64,000 nt of DNA from Haliotis asinina. Its lineage: Eukaryota; Mollusca; Gastropoda; Lepetellida; Haliotidae. Location of the stretch: positions 12,034,501 to 12,098,500 of the forward strand of contig NC_090283.1 in NCBI RefSeq assembly GCF_037392515.1, written 5' to 3'. Below are positions 37,388 through 50,900 of the stretch, piece after piece. The position numbers and the translations under genes were made by a program. The notes below the pieces were generated by a model, which did not search any database, had not been told where the DNA came from, and worked only from the letters and a program-made list of their open reading frames with translations. Each line of letters starts with the position of its first letter. Within the stretch, counting starts at the first letter, position 1.

Positions 37388-38978
37388 TTACTTTTTGTCT
37401 GCCTTGAACTTAGCCTCCCACTCCTTCTGTCTTTGTTTCTCCTTCTCTCGTTCCTTGGTCGCTTCCTGCACATACAAGATACATAGTTTTCAAACTTTAC
37501 ACCAAACCTATGACAAACAGAATGACTACCTAACTTACAATATCTGCACGATTTGAAAACTGTACTTCTGAACCTGTTTGTATTCCGTATTGAATATTAT
37601 TGATAGTGAGTGAGTGAGTGAGTGAGTGAGTTTAGTTTTATGCCGCTTTCAACAATATTCCAGCAATATCACAGTGGGCGACATCAGAAACAGGCTACAC
37701 ACATTATTCCCATGTGAAGAATTGAATCTGAGTCTTTGGCATCACGAACAAAACTTTTAACCACAAGGCACCCTTACTGATACAGAGCTCACGACAACAC
37801 TCTGTGGAAGTTACCAGTTCAGTTAACATTCACTTTAGTGAATGAATCTAGATCCCTTTCTGAATTCAATTCATTATTCGTCGCCAGTAGAATAAAATAT
37901 TTACAACTATTTTAAGGGAGTGTTTTTACCTTGCTGTTAATTTGTTGTTTATCTTACTGTGCTACACAAAATGGAATAAATCAAGGGCAAGCAGTACAAT
38001 AACTCATTTTGCCAAGGTTCCTGTAATAAAGTGATAAATGTCCTCTATGAGTTTCACTTTTTGCTTTACAGAAAATATTTAGCTTCAACTTCAAGGCACT
38101 GTTTCACACCATGTTTCTTTGAAAATCGATAATGCATTCCTCTCAGTAATACTATCAGCCCTCAGGGAGGCTTAGTAACCATTTAATTTATTCCCCCTGA
38201 AATTACATATTTAGGCTGCAATATTAAATTTAAAATTTTGAATGAATGAAAGAAAGCTGCATTGAACTGACTGGTGTCCTCTTCCAGCCGAACATTATTT
38301 CAAGCAGAAATCATTGAGTCATACCCCTAGGAACACTCTTCACGAACATCCGCCTTTGGAGACAGAACTGAGTCTTAGATAAAACATACGTGTAGATTTT
38401 GATTGAAATCAAAATCAAACACCAACAACACTGCCTGGGACAGTTTTTGATGTACGGAGCAAATTGTTTAAGATTCCATATATGCCAAGTGTTCTCTGTT
38501 TGGAAAATACATCCTTGTCATATTGATGTGATGTCATGAACAACGTTACATTTTTTTCCTGTGAATATTTTTCGTTCTATATGCGGCAGAGGCGGGAAGA
38601 AAGCCCATATTTGAAAGTAGATTTGGGTGTATTTTCCTTAATTCGTTGACTTTGATAATAAACAGAGTATCATATTTGTTACGATGTCATACTATGTCTA
38701 CGACACTCATGACTAAACATCGGTATAACCCTTGCTTTTGCGAAATACCAACATTTAGGCACTCGTGTTATAAACACAGTATGACACGGGCACTCTGTTT
38801 TACGAATACGCCATGGTCCACATGATATGTAGCAGGAACAAACCTCCTCCTTCATCTTGTTGACGAGGTAGTCCACCTGGTCCATCAACGTCTCCAGCTT
38901 CTTCTCGTTACTGTCTTCTTCGTGGCGCAGGCTCATTGCACGGTTCAACGGGAAGAAGTCAAAATTGTTCTGCTCCAA
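37388..38978 (-). CDS. ITPR-like: Calcium-release channel: C-terminal coiled-coil exons and stop
   Basis: Exon 38978-38844 has NNFDFFPLNRAMSLRHEEDS then a helix KKLETLMDQVDYLVNKMKEE. Exon 37465-37388 adds a highly charged helix (EATKEREKEKQRQKEWEAKF) and ends KADKK with TAA at 37390-37388. The coiled coil holds the tetramer together in IP3 receptors; the tail here is shorter. Confidence 0.92.
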
Positions 38979-41900
38979 CTGAAACAACACAGCATAGACT
39001 AGATCGTTAAGTCTCATGACAAGTGGGAATGAGAAAATCTAACAAGACTGTCATGTTTAATGTCAAATGACAATACAAACCAGTGCTAGATCATTGCATC
39101 TCCTGTTACAATAACAATAAGACATACGTACACCAGATCATCAAGTCTTATGAATACAGGTAAAAACTTAACATCGTGTCTCATATCATGTGACAATAAG
39201 ACATATCAACTGTAGATTATCATCTCTCATGTCATGTGACAATAAGACATATCCACTAGATCATCAAGTCTTATGAATACAATTAACAAGATAACACTAA
39301 TGTCTGATACAAACATGAAAACAAAACAACTCAAATTCAAGTAAAACATGTGAGAACAACAAAGTCCAAATGCTAGTCCATCGCCTCCCTTGCTGTTGAT
39401 AGGGGGCGGTTGGGTTAAAGTGTCTGCTCGTCATGCCGAAGTCCTGGGTTTAATTACCCACATGGGTACAACATGTGAAACCCGTTCCTGGTGTCCCCTG
39501 CCATGATATTGCTGGAATACTGCTAAAGGTGGCAAAAAAACATACTCACTCACTTCTACTGACAACAGTGAGTGAATTTAGTTTGTGCCATGAATTCTGC
39601 TGCCATAGAGAACTAGTGCTGGGACTACACATAACTCTGAACTGAACTACCATTGAACAATGCAGAAAAGTAATTACTAAAATAAACAAATGCAAAATGG
39701 GTAATATATAAGATTATTATGTAAGCATATATTACTGGCTACTCTTTTTGTCTATAGGCAGTCACATGACTATCGAGTCAAAGTGTACTGACGCCAATCC
39801 AGGTCCGACCAAAAGTCAGATTGACTACAAGTATCATAGACGTCATTCCATCGTTTACATGTCACATTATTGTTTACATAAAGTTTTCGGTTTGTAGGGA
39901 AAATCAAATGACTTTTCTTGATTAAATGGACATATTTTGATTTGTAGAAGCTTTTTTTGGTAATTACATAATAAAACAATTATAGACTGCTAAAGTTGGT
40001 CAAACCTTGTTTTCATGGGCCCGTTTAAAGTAATATTGCTTTTTGTGGGGCCATAAAACAGTTACTGACCCCATCACCAGTCTATAATTGTATAATGTGA
40101 AAGGAAAGCACTGCTCTGATATGTAGTGATGTCATCACCTACCAAATTTGCAATGTAAAGCTCCAGGGCGGTGTAATCATTGGGCCTTGTCTCATCCAGA
40201 TGGATGAAGAAAAAGAGGTATGCCCACTGATTGTGTTCCATCTTTACATGCTTCTCGAAACCCTGAAACGACATTTTGAAATATACATATGAAACATACA
40301 TGTAGCCTGCAAAGGTCACACCACAATTTTTTGAATACGTCTTCCACTGTAATACAGTCTTGGATGAGAACATACTTGATAATTTTTTCAAATAATGATC
40401 TTAGTCCAAAAGTACACAATATTGTCTGTCGACGTAAGAATCGGCATGTCGACCTGACAGCTATTGTGTGTTGACAGTTTCATAACTATGCAAAATCTGT
40501 GATTACACAATGGCATCTAGACAATAGTCAAATGTAACATACATCATATTTGGGATTGCACTTTCTTTGTGAAGTACAAATTCTCGAACTTTTGTGATTG
40601 AGTCCCATATGGGAACCTTACCGGCACCGCTTGAGCCAGGCTTCTAATCGCCAGCACACAAAATCATCTGAGCATGTTAGACAGCAAACTTTGTGTGCTG
40701 GCCGTTAGGTGTCTGACTCTATGGGTGTGGGACTCAACCACAAAAGTACTAGAATTTGTATTTCACTAAGAAAGTGTAATCCCAAATATGACACATGTAA
40801 CACAAAATCTACACAGGGATACTTTCTGGAGTATGACCATAGTTCTTCTGCACAATGCAATTTTATCACAGTTGTGTACGGCACTCACCCCTGCTTGACG
40901 CTCAAAGTCGTAGCTTTCCCTGCTGCAGATGAAACAGTTCGACTTCATGTCATTGTCGATTTGCCACTGGAAAGAATACAAAGTTGTTCAAAGTCCTATG
41001 ATGGAATAACATTTCATATGAAAAGTCCTGATTAATTATTACCACTAAAAGCAATATATTTCCCTAATATATGAATCCTAATATATATCGTATGAATTAT
41101 TAATTATCATGGAATAGTTAAGCATATGACTAGTACAAATGAGCATAGAGTGGAACTGTTTGCTTGAAGCTGTTGATCTTGACATGCTAGATACTTCATT
41201 CACAGATTTATAAGAACAATTCCCAGATTGAAATTGGAAATTTCTTAATAATGTTCTCACTGTTTAGCCAAATGTTATGGCTAGAACAGATGACTTGAAC
41301 TATGGTTACCTTATTGTCTCTAAGCTCAGAGAAGGTGTCCACAATGATACCGAAGATGATGTTGAGGCCAATGGTGGTGATGAGGATGAAGAAGACTGTG
41401 TCAAACACGGTCACACCCAGATGAAAATGGTAATCTCTTCCTGCCAAGGAAGGTTCCATCACCTAGTCAAACAAGAATGAGTAAGTTTACCTCCAGTGTC
41501 AAAATTAGCAGCATCATTTGAGAAACCATCCTGGGTTATCCTGGGGTTAAAAGTGTTTCTTTTTTATACATACCCTGGGCCATTTAACTATATGTTTGTT
41601 TAGAGTCTACTTAAATGACACAATGCTTGGTTCAAATGACTCATTACTAGATCAAATCACACAAAGTCTGATGGAAATAACACAATGCTGGATCTAAGTA
41701 CTGTAAATAATGAGATTAATGCATCACACATTTAATGCAAATACAGGGTCCAGTCTAAAGTGTGTCAAGAAAATAATGCAAGCTCAGGTGATGATAAAAT
41801 GTGACACCCTGAATATTTGATGCTGCTCATTTACTTTTCACACTTGTCATTTGCCATTTGAGTAACACAATATTTAATTCAAATGACACTTTGCTTGCTA

Positions 41901-44900
41901 CAAATGACAGAATGCTATCAAACGACAATGTCTTTTCAATATGGAAAAAAATGGCATGACCAGTAATATACATTTCCAAGATGTCTTCAGTATAACTGGG
42001 AAGTCTTGTAACAAGAAAGCCTGACGCTACTTAAAACATTTTTCCAAGTCTCACTCAGATGGTTCATATCAGTGCAAAACATGATCAGCAGATTCTAATA
42101 TAATGGCTATAATACACCAACATTTCACCTTTTGTAGAATCCATTTTACAATGAACAGGGGGAATAAGTGGGGTGGAGTGGGGTGGAGTGGGGTGGAAGT
42201 GGGTTGGAAGTGGGGTGGAGTGGGGTGGAGTGGAGTGGGGTGGAAGTGGGGTGGAGTGGAAGTGGGGTGGAGTGGGGTGGAAGTGGGGTGGAGTGGGGTG
42301 TCACTCAAACTGTACATGCCTCTCCATAAAAATCATCATCTATGCTCCCTAGCCATGAATTATGCTAAATTATGAACGTTCTGTTAGGGTCATGACTTGT
42401 GTAGATGCATGTACACATCCACATCTGAGCATGACAACCTCCATGACTTACGTTGTACACCCCTTCAATGAGGCCATGGTGAATCATGGTGGTGAGGCAC
42501 TCGTAGATGGTGCGGCAGTGACGTCCCTCCGCTGCAGTGAGGACGTTTCTGTAGAAAGCGAAGGAGATGAGGGAGAAGATGTACATGATGGCGATCCCGA
42601 GCAGTGCTACCAGAACCAGAGACCAACCTGTAGTAAGACAATAACAAGGGGAGGTGAAATCATCGGGCATTCTGGGTTGTTATGATAGCATACGTAAATT
42701 TAGAGCTTACATGCAATGCAAAACACAACTTTGCAGATTCTTACACCTTTCAGTATGGACTTACAATAACAATTTGTCTGAAATGCAAATTCAATTTAAA
42801 AAGTTGAAAAATAACCCTTTGAAAAAAATCAAGTGAAACTGAGTTCAGATGATTCCCTTAAAAAAAAAACAGCTGGGGTGAAAAATGGTTTCAACAGCTG
42901 CACTCTGCAGAAAAGCGCACAATAGCTGCACATGCAGTGAATTGGTTTGCACAGCTAGAACCAGGATGCCTATACATACACGAAGAGCCCTGAAAGTATC
43001 ATCAGCTGTGACTCAGCCAATGAAAGTCTTTGCTATACTTAATTTCATATCTACCCACTCCGACTGAGTTTGGTATCCTGGGTGCCTCTTTCTCGAGAGT
43101 AGTATTGATTTGTAAGTGCATGCATACAGTTTTGTTTATTTGTTTTTTCATAATCTGCAATGCATATTATATGTCATGAATTAATGATATGTGTGTTTTA
43201 ATTAAGTTTATTTTGTTGGTTACATCTAAACTTAAGCTACTGCAACAAGTCATCATCAGCATTCAGTATGACAGGGTGCAACATGCACTGTCTGATGTAA
43301 CTGTTCACAGTGGAAAGTATTTGCAATGAGTACTTCGTCCAGATGGTTCAAAGCACAACAAATGAACAGTACTTAGGGAAACAAAGACGCACTTCTACAG
43401 TGATATATACATTCACGTGTGTGTGCTTGTGTGTCCATGTGTTTTTGCCGTGGGTGTGGTGCTGCTTGACGTAACATTGAGTGAATGATTGTAAATTTAG
43501 TTGTATGCTGCTTTCAGCAATATTCAGTATCAAGGCGGGCACACCAGAAATGGGCTCCACACATGGTACCCATGTGGGGAATCACACCCAGATCTTCAGT
43601 GTGATAAGCAAACACTTTAACTACTTGAATGTGCCACCACGCCTTGACATAACACACTCAGAAAGGACAGCTCTTCAAGGCATTTAGCAATACAAAACAA
43701 TATTACAAAGAGGAACACCAAAAATGAGCTGGATCTTCAGCCTTGACTCAACAAGACATGACTGTAAAACAAGTATCACATGTAGACCATCTGTAAAGTA
43801 AGTATAATGCATGCCAACCATTGCGTGTGACGGCCTGGATGACTCGCTTCAGCAGCTGGTTGAGCATCGCCATGTGGAGGAGATGCACGGAGAAGAAGTA
43901 GCCATACAGGGCGGTACCGCTCACAGAGAAGCCAAGGAAACACTGCAACAGAGGACTCATATGGAAATACTGACACTGGAGTAGTGACACTGGAATAGTG
44001 ACACTGGAATAGTGACACTAAAATACACATACTAAAACACTGATACTAACAAACTGCAATACTGACAATATAAATAATAGTAATAAACTACTGACACGAC
44101 AATATGTAACACATGTTATATTTGGGATTACACTTTCTTAGTAAAGTACAAATTCTAGTACTAGGACCCACACACTCCTAATTGCCACTGACAAAGTCAG
44201 CCGCCTAATCCGCTCATTAACCACGCTTTCCATGAAATGAAATTTGGACAACTGGTAGTCTAGACTGTAGGCTTTGTGTACCCCTCTGATTAGTGTTAAT
44301 TGGCATGGCTCGCCCGACCGAAATGGCATTGTTTAATCATACTGACACTAAAACAAAATTAAACTGGAACATGGACACGATAATATTTATCAATGTCTCT
44401 TAAATGTAAGGCCAGTGCTGGAATTGATTCTATAATACTTTGTTACCAGAATACTTATAGCAAAGTGCACAGACAGCAGTATGATTACAATATGTAACTT
44501 ATATATAATTAAATACCGATTATGAAATTCTAGACTATTGGCATCATATACAAATGTGAAGGACACATACTCATAATCTCATTAGACTGGTATAATGCTA
44601 CAAAGTTGATACTTAAATACAGGTATACCAAATGTTAATTTGTAGACTCAAAAGTTAGATGACAACTGTGGATAAATACTCCACAAAAAACATGTTTAAA
44701 AGTGTAAAAGACATATTTTCTGCTGTGAAAAGAAAAATACAACTGAATACAAATACAAGCTAAATAAAATCCCTAAACAACAAAAGGCATAAGATGACAT
44801 TCTGTTCTTTGTGCAAAGTTTCAAGAAAGAACACCACTTACTTTTTTTAATTTGATCTGTACAATATATAATGGAGAATAATAAGGTCAAAGTTCACACA

Positions 44901-47900
44901 CTTACAATGTAGTAGAAAGTGAGAAACCCGAAAAACTTCACTTCAAGATGGCCGCCCTTCTTCTGTTCCTCATCCTCATTTTCTTCCTTTGCATGGCTCC
45001 GTTTGGGTGTGATCCGCCTAAAAGCAGAATGTTTCTCACATGTGACACACTGATAACATTCAACATCATGGCAAAGCTTTGTTTTCCACTTTGACCCAAC
45101 CAAGGCTCTCGGCCTACTTTTCATTCAAATGTTCTTGATTTCCCCTACTCTACCAAACACAGCCTTACCTGCATGTGTCCACGACTACAACATCCAACAT
45201 CACCAAAACCTAGCCTACAAGAGTCTACCACAAACCTATCCATGAAACCTTGCCTACAAGTGACTACCACCACGCGGCCCTCCCTTTAACTAACCTAGAC
45301 ATTGTTTGTCCCTACTGGCACATTCCCGTTTTCTATCTCATCCACCATTATTCCCTTCAGCTAGGCTGCTTCCCATTTCTCTAACTCCATCTAACTGTTG
45401 CTCTACTAGCTCTACTCTCACACATGACCTTTCTCACAAATACATATTTCCTCATTAAAAACCACTCTTCACAAACACCTCACTTCACAAACACCTCTCT
45501 TCACTAACCTCTCTCTTCACAAACAACTCTCTCTTCACAAACACCTCTCTTCACAAACGACTCTCTTCACAAACAACTCTCTCTTCACAAACAACTCTCT
45601 CTTCACAAACACCTCTCTTCACAAACACCTCTCTTCACAAACGGCTCTCTTCACAAACAACTCTCTCTTCACAAACACCTCTCTTCACAAACAACTCTCT
45701 CTTCACAAACACCTCTCTTCACAAACGACTCTCTTCACAAACAACTCTCTCTTCACAAACATCTCTTTCTCCACTAACCTCTTTCTTCACAAACAATTCT
45801 TTCTTCACTAACCTCTTTCTTCACAACCAGCTCCCTTCACAAACAACTCTCTCTTCACAAACACCTCTCTTCACAAACAACTCTCTTCACAAACACCTCT
45901 CTTCACAAACACCTCTCTTCACAACCCACAGTCCTGTCATACATAATGAACAAGCTACGTCTCATTTGTGAACCTACTTCCACAGCCTCTTGAAGTCCTT
46001 GATCCCAGGGAAGGTGGGGTGGTTGGAGAGGAAGTAACTGATGAGGATCATCAAGGAGAGGATGTTGTGGATGCCGCCCAGGATGAAGGTCATGTAGTAG
46101 GCCCCAGGCCATTTGTCCGTTTGGGGGACAGCACTGGAAGCGAATCAGTCAGTTAATAAACAGACATTCTGTGGGGACACACTTGTATCCACATTAAAAT
46201 GAACATGTCCGCAGGCTCGCAGTAGAGCAAGAGATGGTATTGGCACGAGGTGATATTGGTAGAACCTCGAGTCTGTCTCACAGTCCCTCAACCACATTAT
46301 CTTCTCTTTGACTCAGTCTCATCTGTAACACAGATGCTTTTTCTTTCTTTCTCATATTCCTACTGGACACTTGTATGTGTCAATGTTTAAAAGAAGAACA
46401 TTAGAACCTGGCAGTCCTTGAACCACATTATCTTATCTTTAGCTCAGGTCTATTTGTAATGCAGATGTTTCCATTTTTATCTCCCATCTTAATGAGCTCC
46501 ATTTCAAAGCAAATGAAATTATTGGTTTCTTACAAAATTATGTATTTACTCAGTGACTTTCATCCTACTTCATGAATGAGGTGACAGTTGTTTAAATTTC
46601 TCTGTAATATTTTAGGGTCAATGTATTTGTAAAATGGCATTAAAAATGTTACATTTGATTGTCTGTTTGAAAACAATCCCATGAAAATAAGGTTTTAATT
46701 ACATTACCAAAAACATAATCATAAATGTGTCTCTTTCTTGCAATTTCAGACATTCAATTCAACTAGGAAATTTAGTTGATCAGGGTCCCTAAACACAAAG
46801 CTAAAGTAGCATGTCTAAGTCCAAACTGTCATAGCCTTAAGACTGTGTTGTGCAACTAGGCCTGGCTCCACTTACACAAAGCAGGTTTAGTTCAGGACTT
46901 TGGTAAGCCGATATATAGACACAGTTACACATAAAGGAACAAAGCTGAGGAGGTTTTCATCAAACTTACGAACCAACTGAAGATATACTTTAGGGTAGGG
47001 TGGGTGAGTTTAGTTTTACTCTGCACTCAGCAATATTCCAGCTATATGGCAGCGGTCTGTAAATAATCAAGTCTGGACCAGACAATCCAGTGATCAACAA
47101 CACGCCCAGCGATCTGCGCAATTGGGAACCGATGACATGTGTCAACCAAGTCAGCAAGCCTGACCACCCGATCCCGTTAGGCGCCTCTTATGACAAGCAG
47201 TCGCCTTTTATAGCAAGCATGGGTTGCTGAAGGCCTATTCTACCCCGGGACCTTTACGTGTCAGATATACTTTAGATATGATTTCAATATTTGGTATTTA
47301 CTGTTGAAATGATCTGGGGTGCGAAAGGTAGCTGACACTTTGCCTTGCATGCACAATACACGTGCTCTACATGTGCTACCCGTGTCCTCCACATGCGCTG
47401 CCCACACTACCTGTCTGACAGCAATCCATTGTAGCCTAATGGATAAAACTGCAAAGGGTTGCGGGCTTGAAACCAGGCATCGACAATAAGTATTGGAAGT
47501 TTTTATCAATGTGATAGCAAGTTATATCAATCTTAAAAACTAGTAGTAATTCAAAGTCAAGGGCTATTTCTTGGGAAATCCCTGGGAGGAGGGCAATTCT
47601 TTTGAAAATCCATGGGAGGGGGTCAGATTTGATGTGCAAGAAATGATTGTCTATGGACGAAACTGCTCGTAGAGGTTTACTTGGTAAAAGGAGAACCCGG
47701 TGAGACAAATGCATGACGTTACTGGAGTGGGTGAGTGAGTTTAGTTTTACGCCGCACTCAGCAATATTCTAGCTATATGTCTGTAAATAATTGAGTCTGG
47801 ACCAGACAATCAAGTGATCAACAGCATGAGCATCGATCTGCGCAATTGGGAACCGATGGCATCAACCAAGTCCGTGATCCTGACCTTCCAATCCCGTTAG

Positions 47901-50900
47901 TCGCCTCTTACGACAAGCATAGTGGCCTTTTATGGCAAGCATGGATTGAAGAAGGTCTATTCTACCCCGGGACCTTCACCATTTTACATCACTGGAGGTT
48001 TATAAAGGACTGTAGTGCTAGGCTCCTGGGGAACATCACAGAATTAATATCTTTCATTGTAAAAAACAGACATAAAAACTGAGCAGTAGTAGTGCTAGGC
48101 TCCTGGGGAACATCACAGAATTAATATCTTTCATTGTAAAAAACAGACATAAAAACTGAGCAGTTACGCAGAGTACAGGAATCAAACTGCGACAGGTAGA
48201 GTTTTTTGGGCAACCATGGTAAAAGTGACACTTTTCACTTACTCTGCAGCATTGGCAGGGTTCTCGTGCCATGTGATCATGACAAGAAAGGCAATGGCGA
48301 CAGTTACAATCATCACTAGTATGTTCACCCACGGCCTGCAAAGAAATAACAGTCAAAATATGAAGGGACTTTCAGGTAAGGACACAATAAAACATACATA
48401 CATGCATGCAGTACCAGAAATATGCCATCAGACTTTGGATTGGCTGTTTGGCATGAGAGTGCAGGTGAAAAAATATGTGATGAGTCAGCAAATATCAGAC
48501 TGACCCAGTGGGAAGAATTCATGTATATATAATCTGCTGACTTGGCACATTCAATATTGAGCTAATGGCAAGTATTCATGTATATCTGCTGACTTAGCAG
48601 TTTCAGTACCTAAACAATGGCAGGTAATCATGTATATCTCCTGCAATCAACAGTTTCAGTCTTTAGAAAATGGCAAGAATATACTGACCAGCTCTGGACA
48701 AAGAAACGGGCCAGTGGGTTTGCATGAACCTTCCGCTGGTACTTGATGTCTGCGATAATGTCTTGAGACCAATCCATGAAGTCTCGCAGCTTGTTGCTAG
48801 GCGATGACCTGTCCACATCATACTTGAACTTCTCCTTGATTTCCTCACGGAGTACATTCTATACACGGAAAAATAATGTGTAAAACAAATGTTCACATGG
48901 AATAATCAGGACAACATAGCAAATGGCTGGGCCAGACAATCCAGTGATCAACGCCATTTGGATATGATGACCTGTGTGTACCAAGCTGACCACTTGATCC
49001 TGTTAGCCACCTCTTACGAAAAGCGTGCGTTGCTGAAGGAAAATTCTCACTAGGATCTTCAGGGGTATTATCAAATACTGGAGAGGTATTATCAATCACT
49101 GAACAGGAAGCAGCATAACTAGCAGACATGAAATATAGATCAGTAGTTCAGCTGTTGTCTGTCTATACACTTCAATGACAAAGGGCAGATCTGAGATATG
49201 ATCAGCATATGGCATGCTTCAAATACAATATGTCACTATCTTTGGCCTTCATCTTGTTTTGATCTGAAGATGACATTTTCAGATAAGGAGAACTGCCTGA
49301 CCTTTACACTTGGATTCACTAATTGTTTGTCATAACTCTGAAAGTTGCCCATCTGAGATATGATCAAATACAATATGTCACTATCTTTGGCTTTCATCTT
49401 GTTTTGATCTGAAGTTGACATTTTCAGATAAGGAGAACTGCCTGACCTTTACACTTGGATTCACTAATTGTTTGTCATAACTCTGAAAGTTGCCCGTCTG
49501 AGATATGATCAAATACAATATGTCACTATCTTTGGCTTTCATCTTGTTTTGATCTGAAGTTGACATTTTCAGATAAGGAGAACTGCCTGACCTTTACATT
49601 TGGATTCACTAATTGTTTGTCATAACTCTGAAAGTTGCCTCTTACCTTGTCTTTGACATGGAAGTAGATTTTCTGGAGGATGTCCTCCTTCAGGACCTCA
49701 ATGGAAAGAGTGTTGTTATAGAAGTACGTCCATGCAATCTCGCTCTCTGGTGTCTTGATCAGCACTGCAACCAGAAACACAGACATGTTGAGACAGATGC
49801 AATGATAAGCACGTAGACGATGACAACAAAGAATGTGTTTCAGGCATTAAGATATTCATCATGTGAGAGACACAAACAGGGAAATGGCAGACAAGGGGTT
49901 GACTTACTGGGTTTCGTGATCTCCTCGTGAAGATCCATCATACGACACAGGATGTGGTAGTATGCAAAGCCGACGTCACTCACCAGGTTGGCAAGCTGAG
50001 CTGTTTCTGTTGTCTTCTAGATAACAATGATGATAAAATAGTGATAGTTATGATTACAACCAAATTTCTCTCTTCTGCATTTTGTTTGGATCTGTAAAAC
50101 ACGATGATGATGATGATGATGATGATGATGGATACTTGTAGCAAAGCTTTTTTATTTGAAAAAATCTCTGCATATTCCTCCCACGAAACAATATCAAACA
50201 ATGACTCAGTTGACAATGTTAGCCTCCATACAGAGGTCAGTGACACTTGTTAAGTCCATATAAGGTAATATTTGTGAAAGATGAACATTTATCATCTGAA
50301 ATTATGATGTATTTCATGATAGAACATGATAGTGAACATGATAGTGAACATGATAGTGAACATGATAGTGAACATGCAATACACTTTTGACCATATTCCA
50401 GCAATACACATTGGTGGACATAAAAAATGGACTTCATACCATGTAACCATGTAAGAAATCAAACCCATGTCTTCAGTGACATAGGTGAACACTTGAACAA
50501 ACTCTCCCACCCTTCATTGTAATGCAAACATCAGCGCTATATCTCACCTTTTAACAGATCTGAACTTATGAAGTTAGTTGTAATCAAACAGTAGCTGCAT
50601 GCACTAGTAACACAAATAGTCTGAGGAGGTCAGGTTTGATGTACAAAAATGATCGTCTATTTCAGACTTCATTTGACTAATAATTTGCATAAAATATATG
50701 AATTTCTATGGTATTTTTTTATCAAACATTCAAATATGAATGATCATAGTAACTATTACCTAATATTATGATTTTCTAGCATATTTTAAAACACATTCGC
50801 AAACAAGCAAACAGATACATGTATCTCGGTAATCATCTCTCAAACAGACTATTTATGGTACAACCTATATACACTGATTTCACATGCTTTGTAAACTCCA

